This document shows positions 1 to 11,619 of a stretch of DNA of 64,000 nt, piece by piece. The notes under the pieces were generated by a model. The model saw only the letters and a program-made list of their open reading frames with translations, ran no database searches and was not told the DNA's origin. The position numbers were made by a program, and so were the translations under genes. The stretch lies in contig CM046836.1 in assembly GCA_025618425.1 (NCBI GenBank), positions 20,744,494-20,808,493 on the forward strand, in the 5' to 3' direction. How positions within the stretch are numbered: position 1 is the stretch's first letter; each line of letters opens with the position of its first letter. This DNA comes from Heliocidaris tuberculata. Taxonomy: Eukaryota > Echinodermata > Echinoidea > Camarodonta > Echinometridae.

Positions 1-39
1 CCGTTTGCTTTATATGATAGCACTAGGTGGGGGATTCGA

Positions 40-400
40 AACTTCTACACAGAATTTTGAAACTCATTAAATATGCTAATTTATGCGCATTTTTCGAAAA
101 TCGCAAAAATCGCTTCTTCTTCTTCATTTATTGACCGATTTTGATTTTTTTTTTGTTCCATCTGAAAGACTTTCACGAGGTTCATTGAACTTCTACACAG
201 AATTTTGAAATTTTGTCTAGAAAATTATATATGCGAAATTAATTAAAAATCACGAAAATTGCTTCTTCTTCCTCATTTATTGACCGATTTTGATTTTTTT
301 TTGTTCCATCTGAAAGACTTTCATGAGGTTCATTGAATTTCTTCACAGAATTTTGAATTTTTGTGTAGAAAATTATTTATGCTAATTTATGTGAACAAAT
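40..400. repeat. tandem repeat, about 149-bp unit
   Basis: Two and a half copies of a unit of about 148-150 bp can be aligned by eye. The phrase CTTCTACACAGAATTTTGAA starts at 42 and 190 and recurs, slightly shortened, at 341. The phrase ATTTATTGACCGATTTTG occurs near 127 and 277. The unit is AT-rich with no coding potential. The array continues towards the left edge, so its full extent is unknown. Confidence 0.8.
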
Positions 401-1639
401 TGCGTGAATTTCTTTGCTGGATGCCGGATGAGCGCCACATCATTGATGTGCTAGTTATCTCTCTTACAGTCACATAAAAACTTCCTGGGGTGGAGGGAGA
501 GAGAGAGGGGGGGGGGGGGGGGGGGAAGAAGATACAATGATGTGTAGACCATGTTCTACATACAAGATTTTCCTGGTTTCTGTTGTCTTTAAAAATACAA
601 TTACATTGTAGGCCTACATTTACAAATATATTGCAAGATCATATATGTACATGCACACACTTTGTCTGGTGAGCCTGTAAGTGGTTCTAGAACATGTATG
701 TGTTGTATTTACTACATACTACATGTACATACATGTACATGTATATATTCTCTTTTTATTAACTTCCTGGGGTGGAGATCTACATGTACATGTACACGTG
801 TTGTATGTACTAAGTACAGTATAGTGGTGGCCTACCCTTGTTCATTGTACATTGGTGAATGATGTTGAAACTATTGAGGGAAGATATAATTGAGGCATGC
901 TCAAATATACTTAAGATTGAACATGACCTTGTGCTTCGAGCATGACGATGTATATATATATAACACAATGACTAATCTCCAGGCAACAAAAGACACTTGA
1001 ATATGAAAGGTGCATTGAATTGTGCAGGCTGTTCACTGTAATAATAACATGCACCTCCACCACAGTACATGTGTAAAGTCCAATGATGAAAAAGTGAAAA
1101 GACACAAAGGGGGGAAAAAGTTGATCTTTCTGTATAGGGGCCTACAGGTTTGTACATTTTATGGTGTGTTTTTTGTTTATTACCTGGCCTTGTGGATAAG
1201 ATAGAAGAATTCAATACCAAATAGTCTTCAAACATACTATTTTTGGTCTCAGATTTCAAAGTACATGTAAAGTCCCTTTTCATTCTAAAGATATATGACC
1301 GCTTTGAGAATAAGAGGAATTCAGTACCACATAGGCTTTTATAATTGTACATGTACAAATGTACTACAGGGCCTGCGTTTATTGCTAATGTATGACTTTG
1401 TTGTTTAAAAAAAATCTAGCTGGTTCCAGTAAAACTTCATAGATGTGTCTGTAGGCTTTCCTCACCATGTGCATCCATGGGGATGGATACATAAATATAG
1501 CAAAAGCCAAGCAATTGCTTTTGATATGTTTTGCTTGCATGTATAGACTCACAAGTCTAGAAAACTATATTTGAAATTATGAAGTTACATTTTCATCAGT
1601 CCATTTTTATATGTGTATGAGTGATGTCAAGATGTTGGT
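401..1639. other. non-coding stretch, no gene seen
   Basis: AT-rich DNA with a GA/G-run near 498-525 and many TACATGTA-type palindromes. The phrase CTTCCTGGGGTGGAG occurs twice (481 and 763), suggesting a small duplication. Short open frames here show no protein-like composition and I assign no gene. Confidence 0.6.
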
Positions 1640-2096
1640 ACTCATTTTTTTCCTCCTCCTCCTATTCCTACTTCTTCTTCTTCTCCTCCTCCTTCTTCCT
1701 CTTGTTCTCCTTCTCACCCTCCATCTTTCTCTTCTTCTTCTTCTCACCCTTCTTCTTCTTCTTCTTCTTCTTCTTCTTCTTCTTCTTCTTCTTCTTCTTC
1801 TTCTTCTTCTTCTTCTTCTTCTTCTTCTTCTTCTTCTCTTCTTCTTCTTCTTCTTCTTCTTCTTCTTCTCTTCTTCTTCTTCTTCTTCTTCTCTTCTTCT
1901 TCTTCTTCTTCTCCTCCTCCTCCTCCTCCTCCTTCTCCTCCTCCTTCTCCTCCTTCTCCTTTTTCTTTTTCTATTTCTTTTCCTCCTCCTTCTCCTTTTT
2001 CTTCTTCTTCTCCTCCTCCTCCTTCCTCTTCTCCTTCTCACCCTCCTTTCTCTCCTCCTCCTCCTCCTCTTCCTCCCTCCTTCTTCTTTTTCTTCT
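1640..2096. repeat. polypyrimidine (TTC/TCC)n microsatellite
   Basis: About 450 bp is almost pure pyrimidine on the + strand, mostly TTC triplets grading into TCC and TTTTC variants. Frames across it read as poly-Leu, poly-Phe/Ser or (minus strand) poly-Arg/Lys/Glu and are artefacts. A homopurine-homopyrimidine tract of this length can in principle form triplex (H-DNA). Confidence 0.95.
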
Positions 2097-3033
2097 AATT
2101 CAATTCTAATAATAATTCTAATTATAAAATTCAATTCCTAAAATTTCAACTGTGGATCCTTTACATGTAGAATTGAATTTTCAACATGTATTCAGGCTGA
2201 TGTCTGACCCACTTATTGACAATGTGAATATTGTCCAGACGACCTACATGTACATTATGTACATCTATTGTCAGTGTTCTGGTTTCTCTGGTCAAAAACG
2301 ATATACATGTATCTCACAACAAAATTGAAAGCTTGTAATTATCAAGCATACAGTATGTATCACTTTATGAGGCAGCATTTAGACGTTGGACATTTACATA
2401 CAAAGTAATGTGGTTTCAGAAATCATACAATGCTTTTGATGAATTGTAAGTTTCATAATGTGTGATATACATATATTATGCCTTTTATGGAGCCATATAT
2501 TTTTAGTTTTCTGAGGAAAATCAGATCCATGGCTTCTGAATACTGCTTGTAAGTTTAAGGACTTTAGGTTTCACTACATCTTAATAATAATAATAATAGC
2601 TGTGCCTTACCAGTTACATTTAACCGACCAAAGCGCTTACAGCATTATTACCCCTTATATCTTGCCTTTAAACCCTTTTTTATGCATCATATACATACAT
2701 GTATGTATGTTCCTTCATTGGATTTTGAGCCATTGCTTGCTTCTCTCTTCATCCTTCTTTCTTTACAAGTATAGTGCCTAGTACAGAACTTAGTGAAGGA
2801 ACTACCTACATGTATGCATACACAATATTGCTTAACACATAAAAATGTAGTAGGGTTGATTGAAGAAATTACACCAGTTATAACGGTTAAAAACGTTAGA
2901 TTCTACTCTATCAAATTCAAATTGGTCTTCTCATAATTACAGGTACGTATATGCCTACTATTTGATATTCATGACACAAAATTCAGAAGAAAAAAAAAAA
3001 ATCAGCATCTCAATTGATGCAGTTACACAGACT
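2097..3033. other. non-coding stretch, no gene seen
   Basis: AT-rich sequence with a short (AAT)n run near 2582-2598, followed by AAAGCGCTTACAGC, which resembles the end of a microsatellite-tailed short interspersed element. Scattered TACATGTA words. No exon-like coding segment was recognised. Confidence 0.5.
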
Positions 3034-3605
3034 TAAACCTGGGAAAGTCCACCCTGGTATTAAGTTGATATGACTAAAAGGAGAAAAATGAGAGAAACAG
3101 ATTAATGTTCAAGCAAAATCCGATAAGAAAATGTAAGAAGGTTATGAATTTTTGAAGTTATCAATCAAACACAAATCTGCAACTCTGTGATGTATCTGGC
3201 GAGCTCCTCTCCCATCTGCTCAGTACAGAAAATTGCATAAATTTTCATTTTCTTAGTTTTTGATGAAGGAATGAATTTGTTTCATTTACATGTAGGTATT
3301 GCATAAAAACATATAAGCAATGATTACATGTATATCTAAGGTGCATGTACATGTATGATTGAATATTTTCTTTAGAGAAATAGGAAATTAATTATTTTGG
3401 GGGGTACAGGGCAAATGGGAGAGGAGCTCGCAAGATACATTACAGAGTTGCCAATTTGTGTTTGATTGATTACAGCTTCAACAAATCATACATGTAACTT
3501 TCTTATTTCTTATCGTATTTTGCTCAAACCTTCACTGATCTGTTTCGGAAAATTTTCTGCTTCTTTTAAAACCAATGTGTAATCAGGGTGGACTTCCCCT
3601 TTAAA
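3034..3605. mobile_element. foldback/MITE-like element, family A copy 1
   Basis: Long imperfect inverted repeat. The left arm (3041-3215) carries GGGAAAGTCCACCCTGGTAT, a GATAAGAAA block and CAATCAAACACAAATCTGC. The right arm (3418-3600) carries the reverse complements in mirrored order, ending in CAGGGTGGACTTCCCC. The central loop is AT-rich, with no transposase frame. Related copies lie at 4758-5130 and 29982-30573, with a fragment at 5188-5285. A non-autonomous DNA element is the likely explanation; the superfamily is not determined. Confidence 0.8.
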
Positions 3606-4381
3606 GAAATTGGAACCTTATGATTTAATGATTTTTTTTTTCCTCCCTTTCATTCAGAGCACTAGGTTGTCTGTAGGCCTAATCATTTTTAGTGCTTCTC
3701 TTAATCAATCATTTAAGGAATCTTGGGGACAAAGAAGAAGTAGAAAAACAGAGAGATCAGGTCTGTGGTCCTGGAGAGCCGGAAAGATGTTAACTCTGTG
3801 TAAAATTATACATGTAGGCCTACATATATGATTTATAAATTAATGCCCTTCTCGCTTCTGGCTCTACATGTACATGTATGCAGACGATATGCCCTGGCGC
3901 GGCCTGGCCTGACCGAGCTTGCCCAGGAGTGACATGTAGGTGACAAGCCTATGAATCATTCTTTTCTAAATAACTCCTATTTTAGGGCTGTGTGTCACAA
4001 AAGGGTAAGAGGCATGCAAGACTGGGTCAGCTCAAATGACCAGACCATTTGATTACATGCCTTTATTGCCAGAGGTCAAAACAAACATGTTAAGCGATAA
4101 GACATCTTTGAGATGGCTCAGATAATGCTTGTAACTTGTAAGCATACACATGTCAATTAATAGTCACTGGATACATGTACATGTAGCTACATGTACATGT
4201 ATGAGGTGTCAACATTTATTTAGCAAGGAGTTAGATAGCTCCTTGCATTTAGTAACCATGTTCCCATTGCTAGGTAAATCTACACTCCACAGTGAACAGA
4301 TCGCTCTGCTTATACATATATTCACAATGAACTGTTGAGACTAATGTAGAATTTTAGACGAGTGATGTTATGAATTTTAAA
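3606..4381. other. non-coding stretch, no gene seen
   Basis: Contains a short degenerate match to the GCCCTTCT..CTGGCTC hairpin family near 3845-3863 and TACATGTA palindromes. No coding exon recognised. Confidence 0.5.
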
Positions 4382-4752
4382 GTTAAAGTTGAGTTCTGGT
4401 CATGTGATTACATTGCGAAAGAAATTGTCTTTAAGCAATTGGAAAGGTTCTACTGTGACGTTTTGGAGTCCTCAAAATGATGAGAAATTGAACCAATCTT
4501 TCAGAAAAGCACATGCACCGCTCACAGAAATGGGTAGACCTACATGGGAATGCACACACATGTGGCATGAATGTTTGGCCTGAACACTTCAGCTATTTCT
4601 CATCATATTTTGAATATGAGGGCATTTGAAGAGCAATCTTTTTTCAGGGGATATATCTACATTGTACTATGATGTTCTTCCAAACTGACATAAAAGGAAC
4701 GAGAAAGCTCACAAATTATTTTTCACCTTTCCCAGAACTCAACCTTTTCTTT
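4382..4752. mobile_element. MITE-like element, family B copy 1
   Basis: About 370 bp bounded by inverted ends: GTTGAGTTCTGG at 4388 and CCAGAACTCAAC near 4732-4743. A second copy in the same orientation lies at 39945-40320 and shares internal blocks such as GAAAGAAATTGTCTT, GGGCATTTGAAGAGCAATCT and GAAAGCTCACAAATTATTTT. Two full-length copies with matching ends 35 kb apart make an element far likelier than chance. No coding capacity. Confidence 0.85.
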
Positions 4753-4757
4753 ATACT

Positions 4758-5130
4758 TAATGGGAAGTCCACCCTAATTACAAGTTGGTTTTAAAAGAAG
4801 CAGAAAAATGAAAGAATCAGATCAGTGAAGGTTTGAGCAAAATATGATAAGAAATAAAGTTATGAAGTTCTGAAGTTCAGTCAATCAAACACAAATTGGC
4901 AGTAGTTATCATTTCTGCAGCAGGTGGGTGTGTTGCCAGCTTCTTCTCTGGTGACCTTCTTGGTACTCTCCTTCTCAGCCACCTTTGTGTTTGATTGATT
5001 ACAACTTCAACAATTCATACTTTCCTATTTTTCTTATTGTATTTTGCTCAAACCTGCACTGATCCATATGGTTGAATTTTCTGCTTCTTTTAAAACCAAC
5101 TTGTAATCAGGGTAGACTTGCCCTTCCCCT
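4758..5130. mobile_element. foldback/MITE-like element, family A copy 2
   Basis: Left end GGGAAGTCCACCCTAATTAC (4762) and right end ATCAGGGTAGACTTGCCC (5107) are inverted relative to each other. Internal arms share GTTTGAGCAAAATATGATAAG and its inverse, as in copy 1 at 3034. It sits only a few bases after family B copy 1, so the two elements are packed end to end. Confidence 0.8.
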
Positions 5131-5187
5131 TCTGATTTAATGATCCCCCCCCCCCCCTCCTTTTCATTCAGAGCATCAGTGTGTCCT

Positions 5188-5285
5188 ATCTCTTATCAGA
5201 TTTTGCTCAAACTTAAATCTGTTTCTCTAATTTTTCTTCTTTTGTTCAAATCAACTTAATACCAGGGTGGACTTTTCTTTTAAGA
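5188..5285. mobile_element. family A fragment (one arm)
   Basis: TTATCAGATTTTGCTCAAAC followed by ACCAGGGTGGACTTTTCTTT matches the right arm of family A. The partner arm is not seen close by, so this is probably a truncated copy. Confidence 0.65.
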
Positions 5286-6128
5286 TGGTCATGTTTTATG
5301 AAGGTTCTGACCAACAAATGTATTTACACATTGATTTGATTTGAAATTTAGAAAGCAGGGGATGCTCCCTACATGTACATGTATTTAAAGTTATGATGCA
5401 GATAATGATGGCTTCAAATCAACTGTATCTGATTTGAGGCTGATCAATTGGGTCCTTTATACTGTGATTCAAATCAATACCCAGCAATTCATACATGTGT
5501 GTCAACCTTTTTGATCTCTTGATCTATGTTGATCTCTTGATCAGTCCATATTCTGCATTATCTATTTTGATGCAGTTTGTACACATTTCAAGCCCTGAAT
5601 ATATACACGTACATGTACATATACATGTACTTATTTATGAAGGATATTGGGTTTGCTCTGATTTCCAGTCACCAGTAAAATTCGTCACTGAAAAATAGGG
5701 TTCCGCTTACACTTGAGACAAACAGAACAATTTGCATGTGGCAAAATGTGTCAAGTGTGAACGAGGTTGCGTAATGCATAGTAGTCCGACAATGGACATC
5801 GTCTTCAAGTATGGGGAAGCTTGATGCTGTCATATTCAATAGCCTCTGCCGATGAGTCATGTCTTCGATGTTGTCATAGAGTTAGGATGAATGCTTTATT
5901 AGCGAGATGGTTGGGGGAGACAAGGGGGGAAGAGAATGCCGGCCTCCGATATCTCTGTTTGGATGTGGTAAGGACGATCATCATGTGTGAACATGATGTA
6001 TGCATTTCAGAATTTGTAGAGAAGTTTGCTACATGTCGCATACTGTACATACATGTGTTTGTAGAATGTGGCATTCCAGTGTAGCCTACATGTATGTGTA
6101 CACATGTACCTGATGAAATAGTTACAGA
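5286..6128. other. non-coding stretch, no gene seen
   Basis: Mixed sequence. The 5870-6000 part is less AT-rich than its surroundings and has open frames on both strands of 60-90 codons, but nothing resembles a known family. I leave it unannotated. Confidence 0.4.
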
Positions 6129-6545
6129 TTAACCCTTTGGAGACAATTGACCACATTTTGTGGTTTGGCTCAATAACTTTTGATTCAGAGCTCTAAAAAA
6201 TATACCAGATGCATGAGAAGAAAGAGCAAAAATTTCTGCACACAGTATGTTCATTTTTATTGCATGACCATATTTTGTTTGATGACAGGAATTTTAAAAA
6301 CGAGAATAAACTATGAAATCCTTAAACTGGCAACACATTGAGAGTTTAAAAATCATTGATTTTTATCAAAATTGGCAATTTTTTTCAACTTTTCGACAAA
6401 ATTTCTAGTCATGTATATTGTTCTGAAAGACATTACACCTTATTAGAACCATGTAGCACTAAAAGAAAAATATTAATGTTGCCAATTTGAAGAATAAAAT
6501 GTGATCAATTTAGCCCTTAAATAATTCCTGTCCTGAAAGGGTTAA
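6129..6545. mobile_element. MITE-like element, family C copy 1
   Basis: 417 bp beginning TTAACCCTTTGG and ending GAAAGGGTTAA, short terminal inverted repeats. A second copy at 16507-16920 is clearly homologous along its whole length (for example CAATAACTTTTGATTCAGAG and CCAGATGCATGAG in both). No coding frame. The whole-length match 10 kb away with the same ends defines the element boundaries. Confidence 0.85.
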
Positions 6546-7264
6546 ATATTTACTGGTGAATGATCATTAGAGCTCTATACAATGTAGGGATGTACTACAT
6601 GTACATTTAGGTGTACATTTTCTTTTGTTTGTTGAATGCATTGCTGTACATTATGTAGTCAATGTACATGTACATGATATACATGTAGTCAGATCTATTG
6701 AATAACCACTTCAATTACAGATCTGGCTCCATGATCCATCTGTGATCCAAAATTAATCAAAAAGTATTACATACATGTACTTTTATGAATGTCAAATAAC
6801 AAATCAATCAACAAAAAAGATTATTATTTTGCTTAAAACTTTTAGATTTGTTTCTACAAGCATTTTACGATGTACACATGTACATGTACATGTATGAATG
6901 GACAATTATTCATTTCCATTTGAAAATTTTAGTAGTGTGCACTTTTTTGCATCTTTTGCATAATTGCCACCACTAAAAATGGCATAAAGGGTATACAAAA
7001 AAGTTACATGGACTTTAAAGTGGAAATTTACTCTTTTTTGGGGTTATCTTATTGTTGTTATCATAACCTCTTGTGTGACAACCCCCCCCCCCCCCCCCCA
7101 TGTCAATATTAATGTTATTTTCTTGCAAAACACATTCTGATCTTTAAAACAACATCGTACTTGTGTAATTCTCTAGGGATTTTGATTGTTTCAAAAACAA
7201 AAAAAATCAAACTTTAGCCAAAAAAATTCAATGTTTCTGTACATGTAAGTCTTGGTATGGTGTT
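6546..7264. other. non-coding stretch, no gene seen
   Basis: Dense TACATGTA words (for example near 6595 and 6870-6892), then a C homopolymer of about 18 bases near 7082-7099. No exon recognised. Confidence 0.5.
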
Positions 7265-7830
7265 ACATCATATGATATTGCTTAGCCAAACTTACTTTTC
7301 AATCATAAGACAGTAAAATAGAAATCAATAGCTTTAATATGATACCAAATTTGTAGTCATATGCCAAGTTGTGATGAAAATACATGTCTTAACACTTTCC
7401 CCAAATTTGCTAAAAAAAATTAACTTTCCCATTGACTTTGTACAGGCAGTGCCACTTTCAAACTGAAATTACAGTTATTTCACTTCCAGACACTACTACT
7501 GCTTATCCAATCTTTATACTTTCAATCATAAAACAGTAAAATGGAAAATGTTAGCTTTAATTTAATGCCAAATTTGTAGTCATACATGTACATGTATGTA
7601 CATGTACCAAGGTTTGACCAAAAAAAAAATCACAAAATTGCACAAAAAATCAGAATTTTCCCATTGACTTTGTACAGAAGGTGCCGCTTCTGGCACCACC
7701 CATCTTCCAACTTTAGAATATTGTAACTCCACTTCTGTATTAGATGTACATGTACCTACAGATATACATGTACATTAATGAAACTTTGCAGGCAGATAGC
7801 GTTCTAATAGGATAGTAAAATGATAGTAAT
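7265..7830. repeat. diverged tandem duplication, about 225-232-bp unit
   Basis: TTCAATCATAAGACAGTAAA near 7297 recurs as TTCAATCATAAAACAGTAAA near 7520. CCAAATTTGTAGTCATA occurs in both units, and CCCATTGACTTTGTACAG occurs at 7428 and 7660. A weaker third unit may start with the AGTAAAATGATAG block near 7814. The unit is AT-rich and non-coding. Confidence 0.75.
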
Positions 7831-8480
7831 ATAAGTTTATTGGAATACTGGTACATGTAGCTTAATTATGGTTTTGTAAAGTGTAACAGCACCACCTTTT
7901 TTTTTTCTTTTTTCCTGTTCTTTTTTTTTTTGGGGGGGGGGGGGGCTCATGACACATGACCATTTTTGTACAGTACACATTGTACATACATGTGTTTCAG
8001 TGATTTACCAATTTGAACTTTGTACCAGGATCAATACATGTACTGTAAGCTGCATGTGCATGTACAGTGTATTAAGATAGCAACAACTCATTTTGACAAG
8101 AAAATCAATCGTACATGACAAGTAAATTATTTTAGTGTTCTCTTAAATCTAAAGTGTCCATGGACAGCATAAAAACCAAAGGTCATTTTTAGGAAGTGAT
8201 CGATTTGGTGTGTTGAGGCTACATGTATATTTATTTTTCATATCACACTGTCTACAAAAAATTGAAATGTGCTCTCAAATTTGAGAGTTTACAATGTTTA
8301 CTACGTATGTACAATACATATGTACAAGACATACAAGTGAATGAAGGATTATAGTGTGGAAGACTATAAACAGGACATTTGTACATCATAGATGTAAGTA
8401 TACATTACCTTTGATTTGAATAATAATATGAAAATGTCCTTAATTGGTTATTGGGGAAACTACATACATGTAGGTTGTAG
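7831..8480. other. non-coding stretch, no gene seen
   Basis: Contains a T-run plus G-run junction at about 7900-7945 and many short palindromes. Nothing coding is recognised. Confidence 0.5.
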
Positions 8481-8637
8481 GCCGAAAGGGCTGGTCACAT
8501 TTGTCCGATAACGATAAAGATAACGATAAATCATTGCCAAATCGCTCGAGAATTGTTTATGTAGAAAATGAATAGGAATTCTTTGTGGTACATGTAGGTC
8601 AGACTTCTTCAATGTATGGTAATGAGCCTCCCTCTCT

Positions 8638-10570
8638 AGGCCCGTCTTCATCAGCCCGAGTTTCCAAAATAGCCCGCTAATTCTGATCCAGGAAACTAAC
8701 CCGATCAGAACTAGCTCGAGCTAGTTTGTAATGAAGACGCAATTAGCTGGCTATTTCGTGGGTTTCTAGCTCGAGCTAGAAGCCTAAGTCAACTCGGGTT
8801 TTTTTGTGAAATAGCGCGCTATTTGGCGAATTAGCCCGCTAATTCGCAGGTGAAGACGCACTCGGGTTTTGACTCGGGTTAATTTATTCATGACACCAAT
8901 CCTAGAAATGTTATTTTCCTTATGTATTTCTTGATTTTCTTCTCTCTTTCCATCTTTTCCTTATGTATTTCTTTGTTTTTCCTTCTTTCTTTTTTCTCCT
9001 TATGTATTTCTTTGCTTTCCCCATTCTTTATTCTTCTTTCTATTCTTATGTATTTCTTTGTTCTTCTTGCTATCCTATTTTCTTTATATATTTCTTTTTT
9101 TCTTCTCTCTATTTGTCTTTTCCTTATGTATTTCTTTGTTTTTCCCATTTTCTGTTCTTCGATCTTGCTATCCTCTTTTCTCTGTTTATATATTTCTTTG
9201 TTCTTTCTGTCCTCTTCTCTTTATATTTCCTTATGTACATGTATTTCTTTATTTTTCTTTCTATTCTATATTTTCCTCATGTATTTCTTTGTTTCTTATG
9301 TATTACTTTGTTTTTCCTTCTCTTTTTTTTTCTCCTTATATATTTCTTTGTTTTCCCCATTATTTATTCCTTCTTTCTATTCTAATGTATTTCTTTGTTC
9401 TTCTTTCTCTCCTCTTCTCTTTATATGTATTTCTTTATTTTTCTTCCTATTTTATCTTTTTCCTTATGTATTTCTTTGTTTTCCCAATTTTTCATTCTTC
9501 TTTAATTTCTTATGTATTTCTTTGTTCTTCTTGTTATCCTCTTTTCTTTATGATTCTTATGTATTTCTTTGTTTTCTTCTATCTTTTTATCCTTTCCTTT
9601 TGTATTTCTTTGTTTTCCTGTTGTCTACTCTTCTGTCTATTTATATGTATTTCTTTGTTCTTCTTTTTTACCCTCTTCCCTTTATATTTCTTTGTTTTCC
9701 TTCTCTATTGTTATCTTTTCCTTATGTATTTCTTTGTTTTCCCCATTTTCTGTTCTTCGATCTTGCTATCCTCTTTTCTTTGTTTATGTATTTCTTTGTT
9801 CTTTCTGTCCTCTTCTCTTTATATTTCCTTATGTATTTCTTTGTTTTTCTTTCTATTTTATCTGTTTCCTTATGTATTTCTTTGTTTTTCTATTTTATCT
9901 GTTTCCTTATGTATTTCTTTGTTTTTCTTTCTGTTTTATCTGTTTCCTAATATGTATTTCTTTGTTTTTCTTTCTATTTTATCTGTTTCCTTATGTATTT
10001 CTTTGTTTCTTGTATTACATTGTTTTTCCTTCTATTTTTTTCTCCTTATGTATTTCTTTGTTTTCCCCATTATTTATTCTTCTTTCTATTCTTATGTATT
10101 TCTTTGTTCCTCTTTCTATCCAGTTTTCTTCGTATTTCCTTATATATGCCTTTGTTTTTCAATTTTGTTTTTTCCTTATGTATTTCATTGTTTCTTATGT
10201 ATTTCCTTTGTTTTTCCTTCTCTCCTTTTGCTCCTTATATATTTCTTTGTTTTCCCAATTATCTATTCTTATTTCTATTCTTATGTATTTCTTTGTTTTT
10301 CCTTCTCTCTTTTTATCTTTTCCTTATGTATTTCTTTGTTCTTTTCTCTTCATTTATCCTATATATTTTTTTTAATTTTCCATCTTCGAAGTGCGCATGC
10401 TCTGAAGCTCGAGTTTATTCCAAGAACGAGCGGGAATCGCTCGACTCGGGCTGATCAACTCCTTGGGCTGATGGAGACGGGTTTTTCAAACTCGGACTTT
10501 TTTTCTTGAGAAGCGCTGATCGGGCTAGAATCTCGAGCTTGAGCAAACTCGGGCTGATGGAGACGCACCT
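8638..10570. mobile_element. foldback element with GTCTTCATCAGCCCGAG ends carrying a minisatellite
   Basis: The left terminus (8643-8665) includes GTCTTCATCAGCCCGAGTTT. The right terminus (10540-10570) includes AAACTCGGGCTGATGGAGAC, its near-perfect inverse. Both subterminal regions are rich in the words CTCGAG, CTCGGG and AGCCCG. The middle 1.46 kb is the minisatellite annotated separately. No transposase frame. Confidence 0.75.
8915..10378. repeat. minisatellite, core TTATGTATTTCTTTG
   Basis: About 35 copies of the core TTATGTATTTCTTTG are separated by variable pyrimidine-rich spacers, giving a step of roughly 40-50 bp. Longer higher-order blocks also recur (for example TTTTCTGTTCTTCGATCTTG at 9148 and 9747). 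All three + frames stay open for long distances because the repeat lacks stop codons, so the 342- to 483-codon frames (Phe/Leu/Ser/Tyr/Cys-rich) are not evidence of a gene. Confidence 0.92.
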
Positions 10571-10715
10571 TCTGATTTTATTGTCTTGGCCACCGATATT
10601 TTCTGAGAGCTAATCGTTTTTTTTTTTTCTCCTTCAAGGTGACGTTAGTTCAGAAGAATCATGTGGGCAGTGTCCCTCGTGCTTGATTGACAGAACCCTG
10701 TCGATTTTATTGATC

Positions 10716-10882
10716 AGGGCCCCGTTGCATAAAACTTACCATTAACGGTAACTTTGCCATCAATAGTAACTCCCATGGAAACCTTGGTTTTGATTGGTTG
10801 TTGAGTGATGTTACCATGGTACATGTAGTTACCATTGATAGCAGAGTTACCATTAATGGTAAGTTTTATGCAACAGGGCCCA
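10716..10882. mobile_element. small palindromic MITE
   Basis: A 167-bp near-perfect inverted repeat. The left arm has CCGTTGCATAAAACTTACC and ATTAACGGTAACT; the right arm has AGTTACCATTAATGGTAAG and TTTTATGCAACAGGG. The whole unit could fold into a single long hairpin. No coding capacity. Confidence 0.9.
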
Positions 10883-10978
10883 GGTGTTACCACTATTATC
10901 GTCATCGTTATACATTTAGACATGTTATATGAGCACACATTATGGTTATTGTTATCGGACAAATGTGACCAACCCTTA

Positions 10979-11619
10979 AGTGAACTGAACATGTCTTTAA
11001 ATAGAGAGGGACATCTATATATTAACAGATAATGGATGGGGTTCATAAAGAATTTGTTTACTGTGCATGTACAGTGGTACCGACAGCCACATGTGTGGTA
11101 CACATACAATGTACTGTACATGGACATGTATGAGACAGAAATCAAAATGCTTTCAGACAAGTACATACAGTGTATGTATTTCAAAAGGCTTTATTTTTCA
11201 AGCTCATTCATGTACATGTACATTACATGTACGGCATACACTGCACATGTATTTTACCATGCCAGATTGCCGTCGTGCCACTTTGCACAATGCACCATAA
11301 CGGTAACCAAGGACGACTATTACACAACCGTTAAATTGCGGTTAATGTGCATGTACATTTGTATGTGTGCAGAACATTATGATAATTACATATATACCTG
11401 TAACATTAAATCAGTCTACAAATGTGTAAAGTCAATGCTCTCCATTATATGCTGTCTGTTCTTGGAGCGTCCATTGTAGTAGTTGTTGGTGTTTCTTTAC
11501 TATAGGGCCTACATGACTGTCAGGGAAAGCATTGTTAAATTAACTTTTGTAAGGCTATATACATGTAGGGAGCCCTTCTGGTGCTATACATGCACATGTA
11601 TGTCCTTCTAGAGTTGGAA
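10979..11619. other. non-coding stretch, no gene seen
   Basis: Very dense TACATGTA and TGTACA palindromes. Short open frames here are Cys/Tyr/His/Met-rich because of those words. No protein family recognised. Confidence 0.5.

Larger units (their letters stand above)
8481..10978. mobile_element. outer foldback element of the GTTATC family, with nested insertions
   Basis: The left end (8481-8530) reads GCCGAAAGGGCTGGTCACAT then TTGTCCGATAACGATAA. The right end (10943-10978) contains GTTATCGGACAAATGTGACC, its inverse, followed by AACCCTTAAG. The same ends and (GTTATC)n core bound a compact 236-bp element at 29634-29869. Within the large copy lie two other inverted-repeat elements (8638-10570 and 10716-10882). 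Removing them leaves about 400 bp, so nested insertion into a small element is a reasonable reading. That the two ends belong to one element is an inference. Confidence 0.55.

Noticed and set aside
1607..2141. Open frames of 160-176 codons on both strands
   Set aside because: They translate a (TTC/TCC)n tract into poly-Leu, poly-Phe/Ser or poly-Arg; no protein-like composition.
8922..10509. Open frames of 268-483 codons rich in Phe, Leu, Ser, Tyr and Cys, superficially like multi-span membrane proteins
   Set aside because: They are minisatellite translations open in all three frames at once, with no conserved motif.
8638..10882. A coding transposon within the nested foldback locus
   Set aside because: No frame shows transposase, helicase or reverse transcriptase motifs; all parts appear non-autonomous.
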